Part shown: positions 20,888 to 30,676 of the stretch, one piece after another
Numbering within the stretch: the first letter of the stretch is position 1
How the letters are laid out: each line of letters opens with the position of its first letter
Assembly (NCBI RefSeq): GCF_007655135.1
Contig: NW_022204360.1
Coordinates: 62,001-126,000 of the forward strand
Direction of reading: 5' to 3'
DNA from: Punica granatum
Taxonomy: Eukaryota; Streptophyta; Magnoliopsida; Myrtales; Lythraceae
DNA length: 64,000 nucleotides
The notes under the pieces: model-generated
The model's database searches: none
What the model was told of the DNA's origin: nothing
What the model saw: the letters and a program-made list of their open reading frames with translations, nothing else
Program-made: the position numbers and the translations under genes

Positions 20888-21446
20888 GATTGAGCATAAG
20901 ATTGATCTTATTCCAGGAGCTCCTATTCCAAACCGACCGGCCTATCGAAGTAGTCCGGAAGAGGCTAAAGAACTTCAGAGGCAAGTTGAGGAGCTATTGG
21001 CCAAACGACATGTTCGAGAAAGCATGAGCCCATGCGCTGTCCCTGTTCTGCTCGTTCCAAAGAAAGACGGGACTTGGAGAATGTGTGTCGATTGTAGAGC
21101 TGCGAACAAGATCACGGTAAAATATCGACATCCCATTCCTCGATTAGATGACATGTTGGATGAATTGCACGGTTCCGTTATATTTTCTAAGATTGATTTG
21201 AAGAGTGGGTACCACCAGATTCGAATGAAAGATGGTGATGAATGTGATACGACTCGGAGTCAAACCGACGAGCTTAGGTCGGAAGTGGGATTCGTGAAGA
21301 GGGAGCTGATGCACAAGATCTCGGAGGCTTACATGTTTCGAGTGGACCAATCACACGAGCGAAGGCAAGACAAATCCAGCAAGCTGTGGAGAGCTCATTT
21401 GCGGGTTTCTTGGGCCAAGAGGAGACTAATTCGAATTGGTCTCTAA
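20888..21446 (+). pseudogene. pol remnant of family A copy 6 (gag and protease deleted)
   Basis: The leader is fused near 20887 to RT N-terminal sequence, removing about 2 kb of gag, protease and early pol. RT from Ala-Lys-Arg-His-Val to the motif A Asp is open (frame from 20997). A second, smaller deletion in the linker near 21284, at a repeated TCGGAA, shortens the approach to the LTR. The tail is read out of frame to 21446. The copy retains the common RT/tail junction. Confidence 0.8.
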
Positions 21447-21982
21447 AGGGCCTTACCCAATTAACTTGTCTTGAGATGGTCAATAGCCCATCTAAGATTA
21501 GAGTGGACGCATAAGGAAAGCCAAGAGATGCTGAATAAGGAATAAAAAGACTGCCAAATATTCTAGGGGGGCCTTTATTTAGTTTCCTCTATTAATTCCG
21601 GTTTTAGGAAACTAAAGATATTCCAGTTGCCAAGTTTATTAGTTTCCAGATTTCCAGATTCTCCTAGACTTATATAAAGGAGGCTGAATAGCTGATTAGA
21701 GGTACTTCAGACTACACTGGTGAGAATTTTCCTCTATGTTGTTCTTCGGCAACCTTCCGTGATTGTAAGCATGGATGCTTGTAATTCTCGGCTATTTATA
21801 ATATTGGTTCTTGGTTTTCTATAACCATCGGGTCAATATTCCATTCCTTTATAATATTGGTTCTTGGTTTTCTATAACAATCGGGTCAGTATTCCATCCC
21901 TCTTAATCTCTATTGGCGATTCGGGTTCGATTTCCAGTCTTTGTTGTCGGGTCTTGCGGCAGGTCTCGTGGGGTTCGCATCA
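21307..21982 (+). repeat. Family A LTR 7 (long form, 676 bp)
   Basis: It starts TGATGCACAAG and ends GCATCA. The TATA box is at 21671-21678. Besides the two 53-bp units it has a short direct duplication of TTTCCAGA near 21645-21660. It is shared by copies 6 and 7. Confidence 0.83.
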
Positions 21983-22693
21983 TTTGGTATCAGAGCCTAA
22001 GTGCCAAATCGAGGTTTCATCTATCCTTGTTCTTTTTTTTTCTTCATTCTAGAATCTTTAGATATAGCTTTCATCTTCTTTCCATTAATCTTGTCTGATC
22101 TGATCTTAGCTGTCTAAATCGTCAAAAAAAAACAAGAAGAAAGAAAAAGTGCCAAAAAAAAAGGAAAAAAGAAAAGAAGAAAGAAAAAGTGCAAAAAAAA
22201 GAAAAAAAAGTGAAAAAAAGGAGGTTTCATTGGGTGTTGTTCGTAGCACCATTTGCTGTCTTCGTGGGCGAAGAATTTATTGCACAATTTGTTGTCTTTG
22301 TGTTCTAATCGTCTTGGCGTTAAGTTGACCTGTCATAGTAGCTCTTCCGTACTCAGTGTCTTCTATCAATCCATAAACTACGTCGTTGGGTCAGATGGTG
22401 TCATATCATTTTCTTTTGGATCTAATATTATAAGTTGTTCGGGTTGAACTCGTTTTCCGCCTTGCGATCGGATTGATTAGTTGCCCTAGAACTTTGAAGA
22501 GGAAATTAAGAGAGGAAAAAGGCAAAGTGTGTGAGAACATCAGAGGATAAAAGCCTATTTTGAGTGAAAACACGAGTGTTTTGAGTGGCATTTGCTGAGT
22601 GTAAACACGTGAGGGAGCGCGTGAGGATCCTATAATTGCATATTTTATCACGTCAAAGGAAAATAGTGGGACGACAGAGGACCTGATTTGAAC
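21983..22693 (+). other. 5' leader of family A copy 7
   Basis: The primer site (21985-21997), A-rich tract (about 22122-22222) and GAGTGWAAACACG block lead to the gag ATG at 22694. No gene is seen. Confidence 0.6.
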
Positions 22694-24477
22694 ATGACAT
22701 TACGAGCCATGCAACAACAGTTTGAGCGCATGAACATGGTTTTCGGTGAATTCCGAGAAAGGTTGGATAGGCAAGACGAACGGTTGGAACGGCTTCAACC
22801 TGCGCCCGTGCCACGGATTAGGAGACCACCGTTTCCCATCCGACCCACTCCTCCGTTGATACTCTTGATGAAGAGCATATGATGAAGAAGAGGAAGTGGC
22901 CTCCGATGCCACTTGGGGAGAGGTAAAGGAAGAGGAGGCAGACCAAGGCATTTCGTTCGTAGGGAGCACCGGAGGAGAGACGCCGTGGACCATATCACAG
23001 GTTCGATTAAGCTGATCATACCTCCATTCCAAGGTAAAAACGACCCCGATGTTTACATTGAATGGGAGAGGAGGTTGAGCTGGTGTTTGATTGTCATAAT
23101 TATTCAGAGGAAAAGAAAGTTAAATTGGCTGCAGTTGCTTTCACCGATTATGCCATTGTTTGGTGGGACCAATTAACTGTGAGTAGACGCAGGAATCGTG
23201 AGCCTCGTATTGATACTTGGGAGGAAATGAAAGCAGTAATGAGAAGAAGGTTTGTTCCTGCCCATTATTATCGGGACTTGCACTTGAAGTTGCGAAGTCT
23301 GAAGCAAGGTTCCAAGTGGTGGAGTTATTACAAGGAGATGGAAATAGCCATGATACGTGCTAATGTTGAGGAGGACCGAGAAGCAACCATGGCTCGATTC
23401 ATCTGTGGCCTTAATCGGGAGATTGCCAATGTAGTTGAGCTGCAACATTACGTGGAGATTGACGACGTGGTACACATGGCCATGAAGGTTGAGAGGCAGC
23501 TCAAGAGAGGGGGTCGAACATCTTCAAAGGTAGAAGCTTCTGGTTCAGGGTCTTGGAGATCGAAGTGGGGTTCTTCTACTACGAACCGGACGAGAAGACT
23601 GATTATAAGCCAAAGGGAGACACCTACAAGACCCAAGCCAACAACAAGGATAAGGGTAAAACTTTTTCTGAACCTCAAAGAAATCGTGATATCAAATGTT
23701 TTCGTTGTTTGGGCTCAGGTCACATTGCTTCCCAATGTCCAAACAAGCGGACCATGATTATGATGGAGAGTGGGGATATCGAGACTGAAGAAGAAGAAGA
23801 TAGTGATTCCATGCATCCACTCGAAGATGCTAGTGACGTCGAGCATGCGGTTGAAGGTCAAGCCTTAGTTATCACGCGAGCCCTACATGTTCAAGTTAGA
23901 GAGGATGGTGATGAGGTGCAAAGGGAGAATATCTTCTACACTCGTTGCCATGTGAAGGATCGTGTGTGTGGGTTGATTATTGACGGAGGAAGTTGCGTGA
24001 ATGTGGCCAGCAAGTTGATGGTAGACAAGCTCGGTTTGCATACCCAAAAACATCCCAAGCCGTACAAACTCCAGTGGCTGAATGAATGCGGTGAAGTGAA
24101 GGTAAATAAACAGGTTCTTGTGTCCTTCTGTTTTGGAAAGTATCGGGATGAGGTTCTTTGTGATGTTGTACCAATGAGTGCTAGCCATATGTTGCTCGGG
24201 AGACCATGGCAGTTCGACAGGAGAGTGATACATGATGGGTATAGGAACCGATATTCATTTGTAAAGGATGGGAAGAAAGTAACACTTGCACCCTTGACAA
24301 CCGACTCAAGTGTTTGAGGATCAGATTCGAATTAAAAGGTCTCTTAGTGAGAAGAGTGAAAAAGTGGCTGAAAACAAAAGAGAAAGAGAGTGATCTTGAG
24401 AGAAAAGAAAGTGGAGAGAATGTGAAAAACAAGAGTGAAAAGATGGAGAGTTCAGAAAAAAAAGGAGAGGAAATTGA
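22694..24477 (+). pseudogene. gag-protease of family A copy 7 with several indels
   Basis: A small C-rich insertion near 22828-22850 and nearby losses break the N-terminal Gag frame. The core then runs open from 23062 to about 23575. An insertion near 23577 shifts the frame again. From 23553 a frame covers the zinc knuckle, acidic linker and protease Asp-Gly-Gly-Ser-Cys to 24317, where an extra A near 24300 ends it. All domains are present in order, but no single frame remains. Confidence 0.82.
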
Positions 24478-25294
24478 GTTTTTATGCAAAAGAAAGAGCT
24501 TAAGGGTGCTTATAAGGCTAATAGACCGATGATCTTGCTCTTGTACGAGGAGGTCTATCTTTCTATTTCTGACCTTGACTCTACTTTGCCTAGTGCTGCT
24601 ATTTCTCTCTTGCAGGAATTCGAAGATGTCTTTCCCGAAGAAATGCCGCAGGGACTACCACCAATAAGAGGGATTGAGCATAAGATTGATCTTATTCCAG
24701 AGCTCCTATTCCAAACCGACCGGCCTATCGAAGTAGTCCGGAAGAGGCTAAAGAACTTCAGAGGCAAGTTGAGGAGCTATTGGCCAAACGACATGTTCGA
24801 GAAAGCATGAGCCCATGCGCTGTCCCTGTTCTGCTCGTTCCAAAGAAAGACGGGACTTGGAGAATGTGTGTCGATTGTAGAGCTGTGAACAGATCACGGT
24901 AAAATATCGACATCCCATTCCTCGATTAGATGACATGTTGGATGAATTGCACGGTTCCGTTATATTTTTCTAAGATTGATTTGAAGAGTGGGTACCACCA
25001 GATTCGAATGAAAGAAGGTGATGATGTGATACGACGCGGAGTCAAACCGACGAGCTGAAGCTCGGAAGTGGGATTCGTAAGAGGAGCTGATGCACAAGAT
25101 CTCGGAGGCCCTACATGTTTCGAGTGGACCAATCACACGAGCGAAGGCAAGACAATCCAGCAAGCTGTGAGAGCTCATTTGCGGGTTTCTTGGGCCAAGA
25201 GGAGACTAATTCGAATTGGTCTCTAAAGGGCCTTACCCAATTAACTTGTCTTGAGATGGTCAATAGCCCATCTCAGATTAGAGTGGACGCATAA
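24474..25294 (+). pseudogene. Truncated pol of family A copy 7
   Basis: The RT N-terminus is broken by losses near 24492, 24700 and 24892. Motif A is followed by the common junction to the tail. The linker has lost about 50 nt near 25058, and more small gaps disrupt the tail, whose end lies in partial LTR 8. No product is expected. Confidence 0.78.
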
Positions 25295-25365
25295 GGAAAG
25301 CCAAGAGATGCTGAATAAGGAATAAAAAGATGCCAAATATTCTAGGGGGGCCTTTATTTAGTTTC
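25088..25365 (+). repeat. Family A LTR 8, 3'-truncated
   Basis: It starts TGATGCACAAG and runs through the pol tail end and the CTAGGGGGGCC stretch to TTTAGTTTC. It is then replaced by a gag fragment. TATA box, 53-bp unit and LTR end are missing. Confidence 0.8.
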
Positions 25366-25666
25366 GATGTTTACATTGAATGGGAGAGGAAGGTTGAGCT
25401 GGTGTTTGATTGTCATAATTATTCAGAGGAAAAGAAAGTTAAATTGGCTGCAGTTGCTTTCACCGATTATGCCATTGTTTGGTGGGACCAATTAACTGTG
25501 AGTAGACGCAGGAATCGTGAGCCTCGTATTGATACTTGGGAGGAAATGAAAGCAGAGTAATGAGAAGAAGTTTTGTTCCTGCCCATTATTATCGGGACTT
25601 GCACTTGAAGTTGCGAAGTCTGAAGCAAGGTTCCAAGTGGGTGGAGGATTATTACAAGGAGATGGA
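25366..25666 (+). pseudogene. gag core fragment wedged between two partial LTRs
   Basis: About 300 bp of Gag core, from the codons of Asp-Val-Tyr-Ile-Glu-Trp to Tyr-Tyr-Lys-Glu-Met-Glu, lies directly between LTR 8 and LTR 9 with no leader, primer site or ATG. It carries the GAGCTGGTG variant of copies 1-3 and 7. An extra AG near 25554 breaks its frame. The flanking LTR pieces overlap by roughly 135 bp of LTR sequence, so this is a patch and not a simple deletion. Confidence 0.78.
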
Positions 25667-26190
25667 AGGGCCTTACCCAATTAACTTGTCTTGAGATGGT
25701 CAATAGCCCATCTAAGATTAGAGTGGACGCATAAGGAAAGCCAAGAGATGCTGAATAAGGAATAAAAAGACTGCCAAATATTCTAGGGGGGCCTTTATTT
25801 AGTTTCCTCTATTAATTCCGGTTTAGGAACTAAAGATATTCCAGTTGCCAAGTTTATTAGTTTCCAGATTCTCCTAGACTTATATAAAGGAGGCTGAATA
25901 GCTGATTAGAGGTACTTCAGACTACACTGGTGAGAATTTCTCTATGTTGTTCTTCGGCCAACCTTCCGTGATTGTAAGCATGGATGCTTGTAATTCTCGG
26001 CTATTTATAATATTGGTTCTTGGTTTTCTATAACCATCGGGTCAATATTCCATTCCTTTATAATATTGGTTCTTGGTTTTCTATAACAATCGGGTCAGTA
26101 TTCCATCCCTGTAATCTCTATTGGCGATTCGGGTTCGATTTCCAGTCTTTGTTGTCGGGTCTTGCGGCAGGTCTCGTGGGGTTCGCATCA
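25667..26190 (+). repeat. Family A LTR 9, 5'-truncated
   Basis: It resumes at GGGCCTTACCC in the pol tail part of the LTR and runs to GCATCA. It keeps the TATA box (25881-25888) and both 53-bp units. The primer site follows at 26193-26205. Confidence 0.8.
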
Positions 26191-26434
26191 TTTGGTATCA
26201 GAGCCTAAGTGCCAAATCGAGGTTCATCTATCCTTGTTCTTTTTTTTCTTCATTCTAGAATCTTTAGATATAGCTTTCATTTCTATCCTTTCCATAATCT
26301 TGTCTGATCTGATCTTAGCTGTCTAAATCGTCAAAAAAAAAAACAAGAAGAAAGAAAAAAAAGTGCCAAAAAAAAAGGAAAAAGAAAAGAAGAAAGAAAA
26401 GTGCAAAAAAAGAAAAAAAAGTGAAAAAAAAAGG
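26191..26434 (+). other. Partial leader of the last family A copy
   Basis: The primer site and A-rich tract are present. At about 26434 the A-rich tract is joined to the Gag N-terminal codons at AGGTTGGATAGGC, so the GAGTGWAAACACG block and the gag start are deleted. Confidence 0.6.
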
Positions 26435-26895
26435 TTGGATAGGCAAGACGAATGGTTGGAACGGCTTCAACCTGCGCCCGTGCCACGGATTAGGAGACCC
26501 ACCGACAACCATCCGTTGATACTCTTGATGAAGAAGCCTATGATGAAGAAGAGGAAGTGGCCTCCGATGCCACTTGGGGGAGAGGTAAAGGAAGAGGAGG
26601 CAGACCAAGGCATTTCGTTCGTAGGGAGCACCGGAGGAGGAGACGCGGTGGACCATAACACAGGTTCGATTAAGCTGATCATACCTCCATTCCAAGGTAA
26701 AAACGACCCCGATGTTTACATTGAATGGGAGAGGAAGGTTGAGCTTGTGTTTGATTGTCATAATTATTCAGAGGAAAAGAAAGTTAAATTGGCTGTAGTT
26801 GCTTTCACCGATTATGCCATTGTTTGGTGGGACCAATTAACTGTGAGTAGACGCAGGAATCGTGAGCCTCGTATTGATACTTGGGAGGAAATGAA
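26435..26895 (+). pseudogene. gag fragment of the last family A copy, joined to family A'
   Basis: It covers Gag from the N-terminal heptad region to Trp-Glu-Glu-Met-Lys, open in one frame that enters from the A-rich tract. It has the AACACAGG and GAGCTTGTG variants of copies 4 and 5. At 26895/26896 it is joined to protease-end sequence of family A' at a non-homologous position. This marks the right end of the family A array. Confidence 0.8.
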
Positions 26896-29800
26896 GGGCG
26901 TCCATGGCAATTTGATAGACGAGTGAAGCATGATGGCTTTACGAACAAATACTCCTTTGTACTTAATCAGCGATCAATCACTCTTGTACCATTGACTCCG
27001 CAGCAAGTATATGAGGATCAAGTGAGATTGCAAAAAGAGAGTGATCAAAAGAAAGAGAGTGAACAGAAGAAAAAAGAGTGAAAATCAGAGAGAGGCCGAG
27101 AAAAAATGAGAGAGAAAAAGAAAATCAAAATTCGACCATTGAGAGAAAATCAGAGAGAAAACAAAAGAATTTTTATGCAAACATGGGAGAAATTAGGCAA
27201 GCAATGTTTTTAAATCAGCCGATGATTGTACTTTTGTACAAAGAGGCATTTTTCAATACTAACGAACTTGATATCTCTCTTCCTAGTTCTGTTGTTTCTC
27301 TTTTGCAGGAGTATGAGGATGTCTTTCCCGAGGAAACACCACATGGCTTACCTCCAATCCGAGGGATTGAACATCAAATTGATTTTGTTCCCGGGGTGAC
27401 AATTCCAAACCGACCAGCCTATAGGAGCAATCCTGAGGAGACAAAGGAGCTTCAACGGCAGGTAAAGGAGTTGTTAGAGAAAGGGTACGTGAGGGAGAGC
27501 TTGAGCCCATGCGCTGTTCCAGTAATACTTGTACCTAAGAAGGATGGGACGTGGAGAATGTGCATTGATTGCCGAGCAATCAACAACATAACGGTAAAGT
27601 ATCGTCATCATATTCCTCGTGTATTTTCTAAATTGATTTAAAGAGTGGTTATCATCAGATTAGAATGAAAGAAGGAGATGAATGGAAAACTGCCTTTAAA
27701 ACAAAATACGGTTTGTGTAAATGGTTAGTTATGCCTTTTGTTTGACTAATGCTCCAAGCACTTTTTGAGACTTATGAATCATGTTTTGCGTGCATTTATA
27801 GGTAGATTTGTGTTGTCTACTTTGATGATATACTAGTTTACAGCAAAAACTTAGATGATCATAAGGTACATTTGAAATCTGTCTTAGATGTGCTTAGGAA
27901 GGAAAAGTTTTTGCTAATATGAAGAAGTGTACTTTTTGCACCGATAAGCTTGTTTTTTTGGGATTTGTTGTTAGTGCACAAGGTATACAGGTTGATGAGG
28001 AGAAGGTACGTGCAATCCAAGAGTGGCCTAGTCCCACAAGTGTAAGTAATGTTCGTAGTTTTCATGGACTTGCTAGTTTCTATCGGCGGTTCGTGAAGGA
28101 CTTAGTAGCATAGCAGCACCACTTACTGAAGTGATCAAGAAAAACGTTGGATTTAGATGGGGAGAAGAACAAGAGAAGGCGTTTCAGCTAATCAAAGAGA
28201 AGCTGACCAACGCTCCTTTATTATCTTTACCTAACTTTTCTAAAACTTTTGAGATTGAATGTGATGCTTCAGGTGTTGGTATAGGTGCAGTTCTCATGCA
28301 GGAAGGACGACCAATTGCTTACTTCAGCGCGAAAAACTAAGCGGGCAGCCTTAAACTATCCAACTTATGATAAAGAGTTGTATGCATTGGTTCGAGCTTT
28401 AGAGACTTGGCAGCACTACCTATGGCCTAAGGAGTTGTGATACACACCGATCATGAGTCCTTGAAAACACTTGAAGGGCCAACACAAACTAAACAAAAGA
28501 CATGCCCGATGGGTGGAGTTCATTGAGACGTTTCCATACGTCATTCGGTATAAGCAGGTAAGGAGAATGTGGTCGCCGATGCACTTTCTCGCAGGTATGC
28601 ATTACTCTCTACACTTGATGCAAAATTGCTTGGTTTTGAGCACATTAAAAATTTATATGCTGATGACCATGAATTTTGTGAGGAATATCGAGCTTGTGAG
28701 AAATTCCTTGTGGTAAGTTCTTTAGGCATGATGACTTTCTGTTTCGAGAGAATAAGTTATGCGTGCCAAATTGTTCCTTGAGAGAGTTATTAGTGCAGGA
28801 ATCACATGGTGGGGGATTAATGGGACATTTTGGAGTAGCAAAGACTTTAGCTATTTTGCAAGAACACTTCTATTGGCCACATATGAAAAGAGATGTTGAG
28901 AGAATTTGTGGTAGATGCATTACGTGTAGGCAAGCTAAATCCAGAGTGCAGCCTAACGGTTTGTATACTCCTTTACCAATTCCTAGTGAGCCTTGGATTG
29001 ATATTTCAATGGACTTTGTGTTAGGATTACCTAGGACTAAACGTGGGAGAGATTCAATTTTTGTGGTTGTGGATAGATTTTCTAAGATGTCACACTTTAT
29101 TCCATGTCACAAAACGGATGATGCCTCGCATGTTGCTGATTTTTCTTTAGGGAGATTGTGAGGTTACATGGCATGCCTAGAACAATTGTTTCGGATAGAG
29201 ATGCTAAGTTCTTGAGCTATTTTTGGAAGACTTTGTGGTGTAAGTTAGGTACTAAGCTGTTATTTTTTACTACTTGTCACCCACAAACTGATGGTCAAAC
29301 GGAAGTAGTAAATAGAACTTTGTCTACTTTGTTGAGGGCAATCATAAAAAAAAATATTAAAACATGGGAAGAGTGTTTACCACATGTTGAGTTTGCTTAT
29401 AACAGATCTGTTCATTCCGCTACTAAATTTTCACCATTTGAAGTTGTTTATGGATTTAATCCTTTAACTCCATTGGATTATCTCCTTTACCTTTGACTGA
29501 GCATGTTAATTTAGATGGCAAAAAGAAAGCTGAATTTGTCAAGCAGATTCATGAGAAAACAAGACTCAACATTGAGCGAAAAACGGAGCAGTATACAAAA
29601 CACGCCAACAAGGGCCGTCATAAGCTGATTTTTGAACCCGGAGATTGGGTTTGGTTGCATATGAGGAAAGAGAGATTTCCGGCGCAAAGACGTTCCAAAC
29701 TGCTTCCAGAGGAGATGGACCTTTTCAAGTCCTGGAGCGCATCAATGACAATGCTTATAAACTAGACTTACCTGGTGAGTACAATGTAAGTGCTACTTTT

Positions 29801-30087
29801 AATGTTTCTGATTTGCTTCCTTTTGATGTAGGTGATGATTTGAGGACAAATCCTTTCAAGAGGAGGGGAATGATGCAAATCGTAGCACGACTTCAAGGGA
29901 TCCAGTTCAAGTTCCAATTGGACCGATTACGCGAGCACGAGCAAAGAAGTTTAAAGATGAACTCAACGGCCTGATTCAAGAGGTTTGGGCTCAAGCAAAT
30001 TCGTGGAGGCCCATTGGACATGAATCACGTGATCCACAAAGATCCATCAACATTATTCTAGTTATAGAAGATTCCGGACAAGGCTAA
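26896..30087 (+). pseudogene. pol of truncated A' copy 1, multiply frameshifted
   Basis: The end of gag-protease (to 27081) overlaps the pol start (27078) by 4 nt, as in the intact copy. RT N-terminus follows, with a 35-bp deletion near 27620 just before motif A. Single-base losses then scatter through RT, RNase H and integrase (for example near 27717, 27741, 27766, 27811, 27909, 28105, 28437, 28557, 28703, 29142, 29480, 29707 and 29854). Integrase His-His-Cys-Cys and D, D, E residues are recognisable in the frames at 28763-29496. The stop at 30085-30087 lies in the LTR. No enzyme would be made. Confidence 0.85.
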
Positions 30088-30676
30088 ATTCAGCAAGTGT
30101 TTAAGGAAGCTTCTAGAACAGTTGATGATCAACAGAAGATAACATCAGATTTGTTTGAATTTTAAATCTCATAGAGATATTCTAGGGGTATTTAGATTTT
30201 ATATCTTTATAGATTATGTCATATCTCTATCGATATTCTTGGTTTTAATTTCCTTATCTATAGGAGGAGATATGACCATATTAGGATTACTTTATGTCTA
30301 TATATATTCATCTTAGTCAATTTTTAATGAGAGGAACATTCAGAAAATTGTGAGAGTATTCTCTTTGGTTCTTGAAGAACTAATCGAACTTATCGGAAGT
30401 TTCCGTGGCGTTCATCATCGACTTATCAAACGGCTTTCCACCACCGTTTGTGGCGTCTCATCGACTTATCAAGCGGTTTTCCATTACGTTTGTGGCGTCT
30501 TCCTATATACTGAGGTTCTTGTTTCGCATTAAACAACGGGTTGAGGTCAGTTATACCAAGGTTCTTGTTTTTGTCGTAAACAACGGGTCGAGGGTTCGTC
30601 AATCAAATCTGATCGTGGAACGATCTTGGGTTCCTTTAGTTGTCGGGTCTCGTCATTCTTGGCGGGAATCGCATCA
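29871..30676 (+). repeat. Family A' LTR, 806 bp, 3' LTR of truncated copy 1
   Basis: It starts TGATGCAAATCG after the purine tract AAGAGGAGGGGAA and ends GCATCA. It carries the variants of the 3' LTR of the full element (GGAGGCCC, AATCACGTG, GGCGGGAATC), not those of its 5' LTR. This fits descent from the same insertion's right end. Confidence 0.88.

Larger units (their letters stand above)
1..26895 (+). mobile_element. Tandem array of non-autonomous CRM-lineage Ty3/gypsy elements (family A)
   Basis: About nine internal regions and nine complete or partial LTRs follow head to tail on the plus strand, with a single LTR between neighbours. LTR starts are at 2547, 6371, 10149, 13780, 19574, 21307 and 25088, so undeleted units repeat every 3.6 to 3.8 kb. 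Partial LTRs lie at 16161-16425 and 25667-26190. No target site duplication or foreign DNA separates units. Each full unit reads LTR, initiator tRNA-Met primer site, A-rich leader, gag, zinc knuckle, protease, N-terminal part of RT, then the pol C-terminal tail inside the next LTR. Clade assignment rests on RT, protease and tail similarity to the CRM lineage and is inferred from family knowledge. The shared-LTR layout is seen directly; unequal LTR recombination is the likeliest cause. Confidence 0.88.
26896..30676 (+). mobile_element. 5'-truncated CRM element of family A' (copy 1)
   Basis: Sequence matching the full A' element at 45711-52530 begins at the end of protease and runs through pol to a complete 3' LTR (29871-30676). 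The 5' LTR, leader and gag are missing. The right flank, CACATCATAAATAG, is the same family B sequence that flanks the full A' element. This copy is therefore a duplicate of that insertion, not an independent one. Confidence 0.85.

Noticed and set aside
1..26895. Family A copies as independent insertions next to each other.
   Set aside because: No TSDs, only one LTR per junction, and a constant phase between units.
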